From Cedecea neteri NBRC 105707 = ATCC 33855 (lineage in GTDB: Bacteria; Pseudomonadota; Gammaproteobacteria; Enterobacterales; Enterobacteriaceae): a stretch of 64,000 nt of DNA. Positions 1 to 10,228 of this stretch are shown one piece after another. The DNA lies in the NCBI RefSeq assembly GCF_001571265.1, contig NZ_BCTL01000020.1:58703-122702 (forward strand), read 5' to 3'. Position 1 is the first letter of the stretch; each line of letters opens with the position of its first letter. Made by a program: the position numbers and the translations under genes. A model generated the notes under the pieces. That model saw only the letters and a program-made list of their open reading frames with translations, did not search any database and was not told the DNA's origin.

Positions 1-261
1 CTTATCGAGAACCTGCTCCATCATGCCGGACCTGACGTTTTCCGGAGAAACCAGAAACGTCAGGTCACCGCGTTTACCGCGGCCAGACTGCGCGCGCCAG
101 CGCAACCAGCCCGCGTCTTCAAGCTGATTAAGCAGCGTCCTGACGTGACGGTCGCTACAAAAACAGCGTTCGGCCAGCTCGGCAACGGTCACCTGCTGCG
201 GTTCCCCGCCGGAAGGCTGCCATAAACGCTGGAACTGATTGAGTCGATTCAGAAGCCGCAT
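1..261 (-). CDS. ybaE: SgrR-family transcriptional regulator, N-terminal part (YbaE-like), cut by the window edge
   Basis: The reading frame begins at an ATG at 261 and runs leftwards off the window without a stop, giving 87 codons. The visible part is a winged helix-turn-helix of the SgrR_N type: it starts [14 protein letters not shown], continues with [20 protein letters not shown] as the recognition-helix region, and a Gly/Arg-rich wing follows (SGRGKRGD). Family members carry a C-terminal solute-binding domain that would lie outside the window. In E. coli ybaE is divergent from cof, the same arrangement as here, which supports the name. The ligand is unknown. No promoter for this gene was resolved in the 93-bp gap to cof. 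Confidence 0.72.
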   Translation of the reverse strand, partial: MRLLNRLNQFQRLWQPSGGEPQQVTVAELAERCFCSDRHVRTLLNQLEDAGWLRWRAQSGRGKRGDLTFLVSPENVRSGMMEQVLDK

Positions 262-354
262 AATAAACCCGGAACATTTTTTCCCAAGTATTCACTATTA
301 GTTCCGTATATTCCAGAGGATACTTTTGCCTGTCACGTAACTTCTGGAGTAACC

Positions 355-1179
355 ATGGCTCGTCTGGCTGCATTTGATATGGACGGCACGCTGCTGCTGC
401 CCGACCATCACCTTGGGGACGCTACCCTGAACACGCTGAAGCGCCTGCGTGAAGAGCGGCAGATAACTCTGGCTTTTGCCACCGGCCGCCACGAGCTGGA
501 GATGCGCCATATTCTCGGCAAGATCGATCTCGAAGCTTTTCTGATCACCGGTAACGGCACACGCATTCACAGCATGGAAGGTGAATTAATGCACCGTAAC
601 GATCTCTCGCCGTGGGCGGTAGAGACGGTATTGCACGGTCACTGGGACACGGAAGCCAGCATGCATGCCTTTAATGATTCAGGTTGGCTCACCAGCCATG
701 AAATCCCGGAAATGCTTCATGCGCACGTATACAGCGGTTTTCGGCCGCATATCGTCGATCTTCGTACTTTACCGGCTCACGAAGTCACCAAGATCTGCTT
801 CTGCGGCGATCATGACGATCTGTGTCGCCTGCGCATTCAGCTTAATGAAGCGCTGGGCGATCGGGCATTTATTTGCTTCTCGGCAATGGACTGCCTGGAA
901 GTGCTGCCGGTGGGCAGCAACAAGGGCGCGGCGCTTGGCGTACTGAGCTCGCATTTAGGTTTCACACTGCAGGATTGCATGGCATTTGGCGACGCGATGA
1001 ACGACCGCGAAATGCTCTCGGCGGTAGGGCACGGCCTGATTATGGGCAACGCCATGCCGCAGCTAAAAGCGGATTTACCCCATCTGCCGGTTATCGGCCA
1101 CTGCCGTAATCAGGCGGTCTCGCACTATTTGACGCACTGGCTGGACACTCCACATCTCACCTATTCCCCCGAATATTGA
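355..1179 (+). CDS. cof: HMP-PP phosphatase Cof, HAD superfamily (Cof-type)
   Basis: A 274-residue HAD-like hydrolase of the Cof/IIB subfamily. Motif I is at residues 8-13 (DMDGTL, with the nucleophile and acid-base aspartates). A conserved Lys sits in GSNKGAAL near residue 190, and motif IV GDAMND lies at about 213-218. E. coli Cof hydrolyses hydroxymethylpyrimidine diphosphate in thiamine metabolism and other phosphorylated small molecules in the cytoplasm. Length and position between ybaE and decR match the E. coli locus. The ATG at 355 follows a purine-rich TCTGGAGTAACC, a good ribosome-binding site. A strong terminator lies directly downstream. Confidence 0.95.
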   Translation: MARLAAFDMDGTLLLPDHHLGDATLNTLKRLREERQITLAFATGRHELEMRHILGKIDLEAFLITGNGTRIHSMEGELMHRNDLSPWAVETVLHGHWDTEASMHAFNDSGWLTSHEIPEMLHAHVYSGFRPHIVDLRTLPAHEVTKICFCGDHDDLCRLRIQLNEALGDRAFICFSAMDCLEVLPVGSNKGAALGVLSSHLGFTLQDCMAFGDAMNDREMLSAVGHGLIMGNAMPQLKADLPHLPVIGHCRNQAVSHYLTHWLDTPHLTYSPEY

Positions 1180-1191
1180 GACCTTACAGCG

Positions 1192-1215
1192 CCGGGCATT
1201 TAGCCCGGTTTTTTT
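1192..1215 (+). terminator. Rho-independent terminator of cof
   Basis: A 6-bp GC stem (CCGGGC at 1192-1197 with GCCCGG at 1203-1208), a 5-nt loop and seven T residues from 1209. It sits 13 bp after the cof stop codon. Confidence 0.85.
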
Positions 1216-1340
1216 ATACCCGTCATACTTCAAGCCGCAGGTGCGTTGACTGCACCCGTTCACCTCAGTCACATAGTTACCTATGCTCCTGAGGATTCAC
1301 GGTCTTGCCGCCTTCCTGCAACTCGAATTATTTAGGGTAT
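1215..1340. repeat. ERIC element (enterobacterial repetitive intergenic consensus)
   Basis: About 126 bp with the ERIC termini (TATACCCGTCATACTTCAAG on the left, GAATTATTTAGGGTAT on the right) and the central imperfect palindrome CACCTCAGTCACATAGTTAC followed by CTATGCTCCTGAGGATTCAC. The right end overlaps the 3' end of the neighbouring minus-strand gene and supplies its last codons and stop (CCC TAA). Confidence 0.9.
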
Positions 1341-2384
1341 TGATATGAGACGAGCAATTTCAGCCTTAAACGGGGCAAGATCGCCGATATGATCGTTCAC
1401 CCAGGCAGAGTTGTAGTAGGACTCAAGATAGCGTTCGCCGCTGTCGCAAAGCAGCGTCACGATAGAACCACTCCGGCCTTCCTCACGCATTCTCGCGGCA
1501 AGTTGCAGCACGCCCCACATATTGGTGCCGGTTGAGGCGCCCACTTTGCGGCCAAGCTGGGATTCCAGCCATTGCATAGTGGCGACGCTGGCGGCATCCG
1601 GAACGCGCATCATCTCGTCAATCACATCAGGAATAAAAGAAGGCTCACAGCGTGGGCGTCCAATACCTTCGATTTTGCTGCCGACATCGCTTTTCAGGCT
1701 GCAGTCACGCTGCTGCCAATAATCAAGAAATACTGAATTCTGCGGGTCGACGACCATTAGCTTAGTATCGTGTCCCTGGAAGCGAAGATAACGGCCAATG
1801 GTAGCTGAAGTTCCGCCGGTACCCGCGCTCATCACGATGTAATCCGGTACCGGGTGTGGCTCATGGGTCATCTGGCGGAAAATACTGTCGGCGATGTTGT
1901 TATTGCCGCGCCAGTCGGTTGCCCGTTCGGCGTAGGTGAACTGATCCATATAATGACCGTTCAGCTCGCGAGCGAGCATTTCCGAAGCGGCATAGATCTC
2001 GCAGGCGCTGTCTACAAAATGGCAGCGGCCGCCGTAGAATTCAATTTGTTCAATTTTGCGTTTTGCGGTGCTGGCTGGCATCACGGCGATAAACGGCAAG
2101 CCGAGCAGGCGAGCAAAATAGGCTTCAGATACCGCCGTTGAGCCAGAAGAGGCTTCGATAATCGTGGTGCCTTCTTTTATCCAGCCGTTACACAGCCCGT
2201 AAAGAAACAGCGAGCGCGCCAGGCGGTGCTTCAGGCTGCCGGTCGGGTGAGTACTCTCATCCTTCAGATACAGCTGAATACCCGGAAAAGCGGGCAAAGC
2301 CAGGCGGATAAGATGCGTATCCGCAGAGCGTTGATAGTCGGCATTGATCTCGCTGATGGCGTTGGTTACCCAGGTGCTGGTCAT
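1332..2384 (-). CDS. PLP-dependent cysteine synthase/cysteine desulfhydrase-family protein
   Basis: A 350-residue fold-type II PLP enzyme. The predicted Schiff-base lysine is K52 in [10 protein letters not shown], the Asn/Ser loop is [13 protein letters not shown], and the phosphate-binding glycine loop [13 protein letters not shown] lies near residue 190. The family acts on O-acetylserine or cysteine; the substrate cannot be set from sequence. It is divergent from decR, whose E. coli product activates cysteine detoxification by CyuPA, so a role in cysteine turnover under DecR control is a reasonable inference. The C-terminal residues and stop codon are provided by the ERIC element, so the protein may end differently from its relatives. 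Confidence 0.85.
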   Translation of the reverse strand: MTSTWVTNAISEINADYQRSADTHLIRLALPAFPGIQLYLKDESTHPTGSLKHRLARSLFLYGLCNGWIKEGTTIIEASSGSTAVSEAYFARLLGLPFIAVMPASTAKRKIEQIEFYGGRCHFVDSACEIYAASEMLARELNGHYMDQFTYAERATDWRGNNNIADSIFRQMTHEPHPVPDYIVMSAGTGGTSATIGRYLRFQGHDTKLMVVDPQNSVFLDYWQQRDCSLKSDVGSKIEGIGRPRCEPSFIPDVIDEMMRVPDAASVATMQWLESQLGRKVGASTGTNMWGVLQLAARMREEGRSGSIVTLLCDSGERYLESYYNSAWVNDHIGDLAPFKAEIARLISIP

Positions 2385-2499
2385 GGAAAATTCTCATTTA
2401 TCAATTTGTGCTTAGCGTAATCTAAAGTCAGGATAAAAAAGTTGCCATTTTGCCTGTTTAGCGCTTCCATTAGAGAAAATATTTCTCTCTGGTGGTCCT

Positions 2500-2961
2500 G
2501 TGATAGATAAAATTGACCAAAAGCTGCTTGCGATGCTGCAGCAGGACTGTACCCTGTCTTTGCAGGCGCTGGCAGATGCCGTTAATCTGACCACCACCCC
2601 GTGCTGGAAACGCTTAAAACGCCTGGAAGACGAAGGCTATATTCGCGGCAAAGTTGCGCTGCTGGATCCGGAAAAACTTGGCCTTGGTCTTACGGCGTTT
2701 GTACTGATTAAAACCCAGCAGCACAGCAGCGAGTGGTACTGCAAATTTGTCTCGGTGGTGGAGGCCATGCCCGAAGTCCTGGGGTTCTGGCGCATGGCCG
2801 GCGAATATGACTACCTGATTCGGGTTCAGGTGGCTGATATGAAGCGGTACGACGACTTTTATAAGCGGCTGGTGAACGGCATCCCGGGATTAAGCGATGT
2901 CACTTCGAGTTTTGCCATGGAACAGATAAAATACACCACAGCATTACCTCTAACTTCCTGA
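2500..2961 (+). CDS. decR: Lrp/AsnC-family regulator DecR (YbaO)
   Basis: 153 residues with an N-terminal AsnC-type helix-turn-helix ([20 protein letters not shown], then [15 protein letters not shown]) and a C-terminal RAM ligand-binding domain from about residue 65. Nearly the whole protein reads like E. coli DecR, which senses cysteine and activates cysteine desulfidase genes. Translation starts at a GTG (2500), the only start consistent with the conserved N-terminus. Position before mdlA and opposite a PLP-dependent cysteine-type enzyme fits a local cysteine-stress regulator. Confidence 0.93.
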   Translation: MIDKIDQKLLAMLQQDCTLSLQALADAVNLTTTPCWKRLKRLEDEGYIRGKVALLDPEKLGLGLTAFVLIKTQQHSSEWYCKFVSVVEAMPEVLGFWRMAGEYDYLIRVQVADMKRYDDFYKRLVNGIPGLSDVTSSFAMEQIKYTTALPLTS

Positions 2962-3035
2962 TTCCGCACTGTGCGGAACAGTAGCCTCTACTCTTTTGCC
3001 CTGGCCGGCAGGCAGCATTTCAGGACTTAAACTTC

Positions 3036-4817
3036 GTGCGATTATTTGCTCAATTAAGCTGGTACTTCACCCGCGAGTGGCGACGCTATCTCGGCGCGGT
3101 GGCATTGCTTATTATCATCGCCATTCTGCAGCTCGTGCCGCCGAAAGTGGTGGGCGTGATTGTGGATGGCGTAGTGCAGCAGCGTCTTTCTTCTCAGCAG
3201 GTGCTGATGTGGGTTGGCGTGATGCTGATTATTGCCGTGGTGGTTTATCTGGTGCGCTACGTCTGGCGCGTCCTGCTGTTTGGGGCGTCTTACCAGCTTG
3301 CGGTTGAGCTGCGGGAAAATTATTACCGCCAGCTAAGCCGGCACCATCCTGAGTTTTATCTCCGCCACCGCACCGGTGACCTGATGGCGCGCGCCACTAA
3401 CGATGTCGATCGCGTGGTATTTGCCGCGGGGGAAGGGGTGCTAACGCTGGTGGATTCGCTGGTCATGGGCCTGGCGGTGCTAATCGTCATGTCCACCCAA
3501 ATCAGCTGGCAGCTTACTCTGCTGGCGCTGTTGCCGATGCCGATTATGGCCGTGGTGATCAAACGCGACGGTGCCCGTTTGCATGACCGCTTCAAAGTAG
3601 CTCAGGCGGCATTCTCGGCCTTAAACGATCGCACGCAGGAAAGCATGACCAGCATCCGTATGATCAAGGCGTTTGGCCTTGAAGATCGGCAGTCGGCGCT
3701 GTTTGCCGCAGAAGCCCAGGATGCAGGGGCGAAAAACATGCGAGTCGCTCGCATTGATGCGCGTTTCGATCCCACCATTTATGTGGCGATTGGGGCAGCA
3801 AACCTGTTAGCCATCGGCGGCGGAAGCTGGATGGTTATCGACGGCACGCTTACCCTCGGGCAGCTCACCAGCTTTGTGATGTATCTTGGCCTGATGATTT
3901 GGCCGATGCTTGCGCTGGCCTGGATGTTCAATATTGTTGAGCGTGGAAGTGCGGCCTACAGCCGTATCCGTGCGATGCTGGAAGAAGAGCCGGGCGTGGT
4001 TGACGGTGATAAAACGCTGCCGGACGGGCGGGCTGAACTGGTGGCCTCGATTCGCCAGTTCCACTACCCACAGACTGCTCAGCCCACGCTGCAGAACGTC
4101 AACTTCACCCTTAAGCCTGGGGAAATGCTTGGCCTGTGCGGGCCAACGGGCTCGGGGAAAAGCACCATTCTCTCTCTGATTCAGCGTCATTTCGACGTGG
4201 AAGAGGGGGATATTCGCTACCACGATCTCCCGCTCACGGCGCTGAAAATTGACGGCTGGAGAAGCCGCCTGGCTATCGTTAACCAGACGCCATTCCTGTT
4301 CTCTGACACCGTTGCCAGCAACATTGCGCTGGGTAAGCCGGGCGCCACGCAGGAGGAGATTGAGCATGTCGCTCGTCTGGCAAGCGTCCATGAAGATATC
4401 CTGCGCTTGCCTCAAGGGTACGACACCGAAGTAGGCGAGCGCGGCGTGATGCTTTCCGGCGGGCAAAAACAGCGCATTTCCATTGCCAGGGCGCTGCTGC
4501 TGGACGCCGAGATCCTGATTCTGGACGATGCACTTTCCGCCGTTGACGGCCGTACCGAGCACCAGATTCTGCATAACCTGCGCCAGTGGGGCGAACACCG
4601 CACGGTCATTATCAGCGCGCACCGCCTGTCTGCGCTAACGGAAGCCAGCGAAATTCTGGTGATGCAGCACGGGCATATCGCCCAACGCGGCAGCCACGAT
4701 AACCTGGCGTCTCAGCCGGGTTGGTACCGTGATATGTACCGTTATCAGCAGCTGGAGGCCGCGCTGGACGAGGCCCCGGAGCAGGAAGAAGTCAGGGAGA
4801 GCGCCAATGAGTCGTAA
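3036..4817 (+). CDS. mdlA: Multidrug ABC transporter half-subunit MdlA
   Basis: 593 residues: six-helix ABC transmembrane domain (about 1-310) followed by a nucleotide-binding domain. Walker [10 protein letters not shown] lies near residue 370, the signature LSGGQKQR near 473 and Walker [13 protein letters not shown] near 493. The start is the GTG at 3036 (MRLFAQLSW), as in E. coli. It is translationally coupled to mdlB, whose ATG overlaps its end. MdlA and MdlB are expected to form a heterodimeric inner-membrane exporter of lipophilic compounds; the natural substrate is not known. The Walker B is followed by Asp rather than Glu (LDDA), as expected for the degenerate site of a heterodimer. 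Confidence 0.95.
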   Translation: MRLFAQLSWYFTREWRRYLGAVALLIIIAILQLVPPKVVGVIVDGVVQQRLSSQQVLMWVGVMLIIAVVVYLVRYVWRVLLFGASYQLAVELRENYYRQLSRHHPEFYLRHRTGDLMARATNDVDRVVFAAGEGVLTLVDSLVMGLAVLIVMSTQISWQLTLLALLPMPIMAVVIKRDGARLHDRFKVAQAAFSALNDRTQESMTSIRMIKAFGLEDRQSALFAAEAQDAGAKNMRVARIDARFDPTIYVAIGAANLLAIGGGSWMVIDGTLTLGQLTSFVMYLGLMIWPMLALAWMFNIVERGSAAYSRIRAMLEEEPGVVDGDKTLPDGRAELVASIRQFHYPQTAQPTLQNVNFTLKPGEMLGLCGPTGSGKSTILSLIQRHFDVEEGDIRYHDLPLTALKIDGWRSRLAIVNQTPFLFSDTVASNIALGKPGATQEEIEHVARLASVHEDILRLPQGYDTEVGERGVMLSGGQKQRISIARALLLDAEILILDDALSAVDGRTEHQILHNLRQWGEHRTVIISAHRLSALTEASEILVMQHGHIAQRGSHDNLASQPGWYRDMYRYQQLEAALDEAPEQEEVRESANES

Positions 4818-6582
4818 ACAACAGTGGCCTACCATTAAGCGCCTGCTGGCTTACGGATCGCCGTGGCGCAAACCGCTGGGCGGAGCGATGCTCATGCTTT
4901 GGGTCGCGGCTGCCGCGGAGGTTTGTGGCCCGGTGCTGGTGAGCTATTTCATTGATAACCTGGTGGCGAAAAACCAAATGCCGCTTGGCCTCGCGGCCGG
5001 GCTGGCGGTGGCTTATATCCTGCTGTCGATTAGCGCCGCGGGGCTGCACTATCTTCAGGCGCTGCTGTTTAACCGGGCGGCGGTAGGCGTGGTGCAAAAA
5101 CTGCGTACCGATGTGATGGATGCCGCGTTGCGCCAGCCGCTGAGCGCATTTGACACGCAGCCGGTCGGGCAATTGATCTCTCGCGTGACGAACGATACCG
5201 AGGTGATCCGTGACCTGTATGTCACCGTTGTAGCAACGGTGCTGCGCAGCGCGGCGCTGATTGGTGCCATGCTGGTGGCGATGTTTACGCTCGACTGGCG
5301 TATGGCGCTGGTGGCGATAACCATCTTCCCGGCGGTGATCGTCGTGATGTTTATCTACCAGCGTTACAGCACGCCGATTGTGCGCCGGGTCCGCGGCTAT
5401 CTGGCGGACATCAACGACGGGTTTAACGAAGTTATCAACGGCATGAGCGTGATTCAGCAGTTTCGCCAGCAGGCCCGCTTCGGCGAACGCATGGGGCAGG
5501 CGAGCCGTTCTCACTATCTGGCGCGTATGCAAACCCTGCGGCTCGATGGCTGGCTTCTGCGGCCGCTGCTGAGCCTGTTTTCGGCGATGATTCTGTGCGG
5601 CCTGCTGATGCTGTTTGGCTTCACTTCTCGCGGCACTATCGAAGTCGGCGTGCTGTATGCCTTTATTAACTACCTTGGCCGACTGAACGAACCGCTTATC
5701 GAGCTGACCACCCAGCAGTCGATTCTGCAGCAGGCGGTGGTTGCCGGGGAGCGCGTGTTTGAGCTGATGGACGGCAAACGCCAGGATTACGGCAACGATA
5801 ACCGGCCCCTCGCCAGCGGCGCTATCAGCGTCGACAATGTATCGTTTGCCTACCGTGGCGATCGTCTGGTGCTGCAGGACATTAATCTGGAAGTGCCTTC
5901 GCGCAGCTTTATTGCGCTGGTCGGGCATACCGGTAGCGGGAAAAGCACCCTGGCCAACCTGATGATGGGCTATTACCCGCTCACAAAAGGGGAAATTCGC
6001 CTTGATGGGCGGCCGCTGGACTCCCTCAGCCATGAAACGCTGCGCCGCGGCGTGGCGATGGTGCAGCAGGATCCGGTGGTGATGGCCGATTCGTTCTTTG
6101 CCAACGTTACGCTGGGGCGGGATATCAGCGAAGAGTCGGTCTGGCAGGCACTGGAGACGGTTCAGTTGGCCGAACTGGCGCGTGCGCTGCCGGAAGGTAT
6201 CCATACTCGCCTGGGTGAGCAGGGGAACAATCTCTCGGTTGGCCAGAAGCAGCTACTTGCCCTGGCGCGCGTGCTGGTTGAAGCGCCGCAGATCCTGATC
6301 CTTGATGAGGCTACGGCGAACATTGACTCCGGCACCGAGCAGGCTATCCAGCGGGCGCTGGCGGCGGTACGTCAGCACACCACGCTGGTAGTGATTGCCC
6401 ACCGCCTGTCCACCATTACCGACGCCAACACGATTCTGGTGCTGCATCGCGGCCTGGCCGTGGAACGCGGTACGCACAGCGAACTGCTGGCGCAGCAGGG
6501 TCGCTACTGGCAGATGTATCAGCTCCAGCTTGCCGGGGAGGAACTGGCCGCTTCAGCACAGGAAGAATCACTGACGGCCTGA
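4807..6582 (+). CDS. mdlB: Multidrug ABC transporter half-subunit MdlB
   Basis: 591 residues, transmembrane domain plus ATPase. Walker [10 protein letters not shown] lies near residue 376, Walker [13 protein letters not shown] near 495 with the catalytic Glu present, and the signature is LSVGQKQ. The ATG at 4807 ([14 protein letters not shown]) overlaps the last codons of mdlA, which indicates coupling. The intact Walker B Glu here, set against LDDA in MdlA, points to an asymmetric heterodimer. A longer in-frame start at 4729 exists inside mdlA but encodes residues without family similarity and was not used. NtrC sites for glnK begin right after the stop. Confidence 0.95.
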   Translation: MSRKQQWPTIKRLLAYGSPWRKPLGGAMLMLWVAAAAEVCGPVLVSYFIDNLVAKNQMPLGLAAGLAVAYILLSISAAGLHYLQALLFNRAAVGVVQKLRTDVMDAALRQPLSAFDTQPVGQLISRVTNDTEVIRDLYVTVVATVLRSAALIGAMLVAMFTLDWRMALVAITIFPAVIVVMFIYQRYSTPIVRRVRGYLADINDGFNEVINGMSVIQQFRQQARFGERMGQASRSHYLARMQTLRLDGWLLRPLLSLFSAMILCGLLMLFGFTSRGTIEVGVLYAFINYLGRLNEPLIELTTQQSILQQAVVAGERVFELMDGKRQDYGNDNRPLASGAISVDNVSFAYRGDRLVLQDINLEVPSRSFIALVGHTGSGKSTLANLMMGYYPLTKGEIRLDGRPLDSLSHETLRRGVAMVQQDPVVMADSFFANVTLGRDISEESVWQALETVQLAELARALPEGIHTRLGEQGNNLSVGQKQLLALARVLVEAPQILILDEATANIDSGTEQAIQRALAAVRQHTTLVVIAHRLSTITDANTILVLHRGLAVERGTHSELLAQQGRYWQMYQLQLAGEELAASAQEESLTA

Positions 6583-6583
6583 T

Positions 6584-6671
6584 GCACCACAACCATGCAA
6601 CAGGCCGCATAAAAACCACCGCTTCTCCGCGTTGGTGCAAAACGAAAACGCATCCTGCACTGCAGTGGTGC
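6584..6671 (+). promoter_or_regulatory. NtrC (NRI) binding sites upstream of glnK
   Basis: A perfect NtrC site GCACT-N5-GGTGC is at 6657-6671 (consensus GCACY-N5-RGTGC). A weaker half-matching site GCACC-N5-CATGC is at 6584-6598. They lie about 110-195 bp before the sigma54 promoter, a normal enhancer distance. Confidence 0.8.
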
Positions 6672-6778
6672 GTTTTTTCTTTTCAGACTAATCCCGCCCG
6701 ATCTCGCTCCCTGACCCGGCTTTCCGGTAACCCGCCTGAAACCTGAAAACGTGCTGAATCACGCGGTTTTTTTATTCC

Positions 6779-6794
6779 TGGCATGGGCTTTGCT
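6779..6794 (+). promoter_or_regulatory. Sigma54 (-24/-12) promoter of glnK-amtB
   Basis: TGGCAT-N5-TTGCT with GG at 6780-6781 and GC at 6792-6793, the exact 12-bp offset required for RpoN. It lies 49 bp before the glnK start and downstream of the NtrC sites. Confidence 0.85.
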
Positions 6795-6842
6795 TTGCTC
6801 TCTACGTGCAGGTAACGACCTAATTCTGAGTGGAGAGAATTT

Positions 6843-7181
6843 ATGAAGCTGGTAACCGTGGTAATCAAACCGTTCAAGCTTGAAGACGTGCGTGAAGCGC
6901 TCTCTTCAATCGGTATTCAAGGGCTCACCGTTACTGAAGTTAAAGGTTTCGGTCGCCAGAAAGGCCATGCGGAGCTTTACCGTGGCGCCGAGTACAGCGT
7001 CAACTTTCTACCGAAAGTAAAAATTGATGTTGCTATTGCTGACGACCAGCTCGATGAAGTTATCGACGTGATTAGCAAAGCCGCCTACACCGGCAAAATC
7101 GGTGACGGGAAAATCTTCGTTGCAGAACTGCAACGCGTTATTCGTATTCGTACCGGCGAAGCCGACGAAGCCGCTCTGTAA
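6843..7181 (+). CDS. glnK: PII signal-transduction protein GlnK
   Basis: 112 residues, the normal PII length. The T-loop tyrosine that GlnD uridylylates is Y51 (GAEYSVNFLPK), and the C-terminal signature is present (KIFVAELQRVIRIRTGE). GlnK binds ATP/ADP and 2-oxoglutarate and plugs the AmtB channel when nitrogen is sufficient. It is co-transcribed with amtB, 31 bp downstream, from the sigma54/NtrC promoter. The identification as GlnK rather than GlnB rests on the amtB linkage. The ribosome-binding site is GGAGAG. Confidence 0.97.
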   Translation: MKLVTVVIKPFKLEDVREALSSIGIQGLTVTEVKGFGRQKGHAELYRGAEYSVNFLPKVKIDVAIADDQLDEVIDVISKAAYTGKIGDGKIFVAELQRVIRIRTGEADEAAL

Positions 7182-7212
7182 CTGCTGGCAAGCCTTGATT
7201 GGGATGGGAAAA

Positions 7213-8505
7213 ATGAAAAAATTAGCTGCACTCCTTGGTTTAGGCGCCCTGGCATTACTGCCAACGCTCGCCTTCGCTGCGGACGCGCCTGCGGTCGCGG
7301 ACAAAGCTGACAACGCCTTTATGATGATATGCACCGCGCTGGTGCTATTTATGACCATCCCAGGCCTTGCGCTCTTCTACGGTGGTCTGATTCGCTCCAA
7401 AAACGTGCTGTCGATGCTGACACAAATCTCCGTCACTTTCGCGCTGGTTTGCGTACTGTGGGTCGTCTATGGCTACAGCCTGGCATTTGGCACCGGGAAC
7501 AACTTCTTCGGCAGCTTTGATTGGGTGATGCTGAAAAATATCCAGCTGAAAGCGCTGATGGGCACCTTCTATCAGTACATTCACGTTGCCTTCCAGGGCT
7601 CCTTCGCCTGTATCACCGTCGGACTGGTCGTCGGCTCTCTCTCCGAGCGCGTACGTTTTTCTGCGGTGGTGATTTTTGCTGCCGTCTGGCTGACGCTTTC
7701 CTATGTGCCGATTGCGCACATGGTGTGGGGCGGCGGTATTCTGGCTACACATGGCGCGCTGGACTTCGCGGGCGGTACCGTGGTGCACATTAACGCCGCT
7801 GTTGCAGGCCTGGTAGGTGCTTACCTGGTAGGCAAACGCGTTGGCTTCGGCAAAGAAGCGTTCAAGCCGCACAACCTGCCAATGGTGTTTATCGGCACCG
7901 CGATCCTGTACTTTGGCTGGTTCGGCTTCAACGCCGGTTCTGCTAGCGCGGCAAACGAAATCGCAGCTCTGGCGTTCGTCAATACCGTTGTTGCCACTGC
8001 CGCTGCAATTCTCTCGTGGGTCTTCGGCGAGTGGGCGCTGCGCGGTAAACCTTCTCTGCTGGGTGCCTGTTCCGGTGCCATCGCTGGTCTGGTTGGTATT
8101 ACCCCTGCGTGTGGATACGTTGGCGTAGGCGGTGCGTTGCTGATTGGCCTGGTTGTGGGTCTGGCTGGCCTGTGGGGCGTGACGACGCTGAAAAAATGGC
8201 TCAACGTTGATGACCCATGTGATGTGTTCGGCGTGCACGGCGTCTGCGGCATCATCGGCTGTATCATGACCGGTATCTTCGCGGCAACGTCTCTGGGCGG
8301 CGTAGGTTATGCAGAAGGCGTGACCATGGGGCATCAGCTTCTGGTTCAGCTTGAAAGCGTGGCTATCACCATTGTCTGGTCTGGCGTGGTGGCGTTCATC
8401 GCCTTCAAGATTGCTGACCTGACCGTCGGTCTACGCGTACCAGAAGAGCAGGAACGCGAAGGTCTGGACGTCAACAGCCACGGCGAAAATGCTTACAACA
8501 ACTAA
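7213..8505 (+). CDS. amtB: Ammonium channel AmtB
   Basis: 430 residues with a cleavable signal peptide (about 1-22, ending in TLAFAA) and eleven transmembrane helices. The pore twin-histidine motif is visible in PIAHMVWGGG and in CDVFGVHGVCG. It is an inner-membrane channel taking up ammonium under nitrogen limitation and regulated by GlnK. The start is the ATG at 7213 after GGGAAAA; an in-frame upstream ATG at 7102 lies inside glnK and is not used. It is the second gene of the glnK-amtB operon and ends at a strong terminator. Confidence 0.97.
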   Translation: MKKLAALLGLGALALLPTLAFAADAPAVADKADNAFMMICTALVLFMTIPGLALFYGGLIRSKNVLSMLTQISVTFALVCVLWVVYGYSLAFGTGNNFFGSFDWVMLKNIQLKALMGTFYQYIHVAFQGSFACITVGLVVGSLSERVRFSAVVIFAAVWLTLSYVPIAHMVWGGGILATHGALDFAGGTVVHINAAVAGLVGAYLVGKRVGFGKEAFKPHNLPMVFIGTAILYFGWFGFNAGSASAANEIAALAFVNTVVATAAAILSWVFGEWALRGKPSLLGACSGAIAGLVGITPACGYVGVGGALLIGLVVGLAGLWGVTTLKKWLNVDDPCDVFGVHGVCGIIGCIMTGIFAATSLGGVGYAEGVTMGHQLLVQLESVAITIVWSGVVAFIAFKIADLTVGLRVPEEQEREGLDVNSHGENAYNN

Positions 8506-8525
8506 TTAGTCATGAGTTCTGAAAA

Positions 8526-8551
8526 CCTCGCCTGGTCGGCGAGGTTTTTTT
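8526..8551 (+). terminator. Terminator of glnK-amtB
   Basis: Seven-bp stem CCTCGCC/GGCGAGG (8526-8532 with 8538-8544) and seven T residues. Confidence 0.9.
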
Positions 8552-8564
8552 ATTTCAGCGTTAA

Positions 8565-9425
8565 CTACCCGCGATGGCGCATGACGCCTTCCTGAACCGT
8601 CGACGCGACCAGCACCCCATCCTGCGTATAAAACTCACCGCGAACAAAGCCGCGAGCGCTCGAAGCCGACGTACTTTCAACGCTATAAAGCAGCCATTCG
8701 TTCATGTCGAACGGACGGTGGAACCACATTGAGTGATCGATAGTCGCGACCTGCATCCCCGGCTCCAGGAAACCTACGCCATGCGGCTGTAAGGCGACCG
8801 GCAAGAAATTGAAGTCGGAGGCATAGCCGAGCAGGTACTGATGCACACGCAGATCCTGCGGCATGCTGCCGTTTGCGCGGATCCACACCTGGCGGGCCGG
8901 CCGATCGACGTGGCCTTTCAGCGGGTTGTGGAACACCACCGGGCGGATCTCCAGCGGCTTCTCGCTAAGGAACTTTTCTTTCGCATGCGGCGGCAGGAAT
9001 TTCTCCAGCGAGCGGGCGATGTCTGTTTCGGACACCAGCCCGTCCGGTTTCGGTGCTGGGGGCATATCTTTCTGGTGCTCATAGCCAGATTCAGGCGCCT
9101 GGAATGACGCGGTCATGTAGAAGATAGGTTTGCCGTTCTGCACCGCAGCGACGCGGCGGGCGCTAAAACTGTTGCCGTCGCGCAGGGTTTCTACGTCATA
9201 AACAATCGGTTTTTGGCTGTCGCCTGGGCGTAAAAAATAGCTGTGGAAAGAGTGGACGAGACGGTCTTCCGGCACGGTTTCTTTTGCCGCGTAAAGCGCC
9301 TGGCCGACCACTTGCCCGCCGAATACCTGGCGTAAGCCTAAATCCTCGCTTTGGCCACGGAACAATCCCTCTTCGATTTTTTCCAGGTTAAGTAACGCCA
9401 ATAAATTGCTGAGCGCCTGACTCAT
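8565..9425 (-). CDS. tesB: Acyl-CoA thioesterase II TesB
   Basis: 286 residues, the same length as E. coli TesB. It is a double-hotdog thioesterase: the first hotdog contains [14 protein letters not shown] (about 55-68), and the second contains the conserved Asp in [13 protein letters not shown] followed by HSMWFHRPF. It hydrolyses medium- to long-chain acyl-CoA in the cytosol. It is convergent with amtB and monocistronic, as in E. coli. The ATG at 9425 gives [20 protein letters not shown], preceded by GAGG. Confidence 0.96.
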   Translation of the reverse strand: MSQALSNLLALLNLEKIEEGLFRGQSEDLGLRQVFGGQVVGQALYAAKETVPEDRLVHSFHSYFLRPGDSQKPIVYDVETLRDGNSFSARRVAAVQNGKPIFYMTASFQAPESGYEHQKDMPPAPKPDGLVSETDIARSLEKFLPPHAKEKFLSEKPLEIRPVVFHNPLKGHVDRPARQVWIRANGSMPQDLRVHQYLLGYASDFNFLPVALQPHGVGFLEPGMQVATIDHSMWFHRPFDMNEWLLYSVESTSASSARGFVRGEFYTQDGVLVASTVQEGVMRHRG

Positions 9426-9626
9426 AAAATGTCCTCAATAAAAGGGAGATGTGGCAGATTTCCACGATTATAACATGCCCGCAAACGGCGTATTTGATGA
9501 GCCGATGCTGGGAACATTCCTGGTTTTGAGCAGAATTCAGTGATCTGTGCCACACTTAAAGCGTTAAGCGCGTTTTTCAGCGGGGTTCGTCCCCGGCGCT
9601 ACATTGATAATAAGGAGAAAAAATCA

Positions 9627-10199
9627 ATGAAACTTGTGCCTATGTTAAGTGCTTTGGCCATCGCGGCTGCTGTTGCAGGTTGTTCACATAAGAGTGCTGA
9701 TGTGCCGACTCCTGCGCCGAGTGCGTCCGCCGGGGCTGCATCTGCCCAGCAATCCAACATCGCATTACCTAACGTCTCCGGTACGGCATGGATCCGTCAG
9801 CGCGTTGCTCTGCCGCCAGATGCTGTGCTGACTGTCACCGTTTCCGATGCCTCACTGGCCGATGCTCCTTCTAAAGTCATTGCCCAGAAAGTGACGCGTA
9901 CCGAAGGTAAACAGGCGCCTTTCAGCTTCGTGATCCCGTTCAACCCGGCTGATATTCAGCCGAACGCGCGTATCCTGCTGAGCGCAGCCATTACCGTGGA
10001 CGGTAAGCTGATGTTTATCACCGATACCTTCCAGCCGGTGATCAACCAGGGCGGGACAAAGGCCGACCTGACGCTGGTACCGGTACAAAATACGGCTATT
10101 CCGCTTCAGCAAGGCGGTGGGGCAGCAAGCACGGTGCCGTCAACCTCGCCGACTCAGGTAACGCCATCTTCGGCGGTGCCTGCGCCAACAACGTACTAA
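9627..10199 (+). CDS. ybaY: YbaY-family glycoprotein/polysaccharide-type lipoprotein
   Basis: 190 residues. It has a lipoprotein signal peptide with the lipobox VAGC and the lipidated cysteine at residue 19, then a low-complexity Ala/Ser/Pro linker, then a YbaY/YscW-like beta domain (about 55-160), and a Pro/Ser/Thr-rich tail. It is probably an envelope lipoprotein; its function in E. coli is not well defined. The start is the ATG at 9627 after AAGGAGAAAAA; a further upstream in-frame ATG has no ribosome-binding site and would bury the signal peptide. Confidence 0.9.
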   Translation: MKLVPMLSALAIAAAVAGCSHKSADVPTPAPSASAGAASAQQSNIALPNVSGTAWIRQRVALPPDAVLTVTVSDASLADAPSKVIAQKVTRTEGKQAPFSFVIPFNPADIQPNARILLSAAITVDGKLMFITDTFQPVINQGGTKADLTLVPVQNTAIPLQQGGGAASTVPSTSPTQVTPSSAVPAPTTY

Positions 10200-10203
10200 A
10201 ACG

Positions 10204-10228
10204 AAACGCCCCCGAATGGGGGCGTTTT
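10204..10228. terminator. Bidirectional terminator between ybaY and ybaZ
   Basis: Ten-bp stem AAACGCCCCC/GGGGGCGTTT (10204-10213 and 10218-10227) with loop GAAT. A/T tracts flank both sides, so it can serve both convergent genes. Confidence 0.9.

Noticed and set aside
4792..6204. 470-codon open frame opposite mdlB, and similar ones opposite amtB (7345-8334) and gdhA (18466-19686)
   Set aside because: Low-complexity His/Gln/Arg-rich shadow frames of well-conserved genes.
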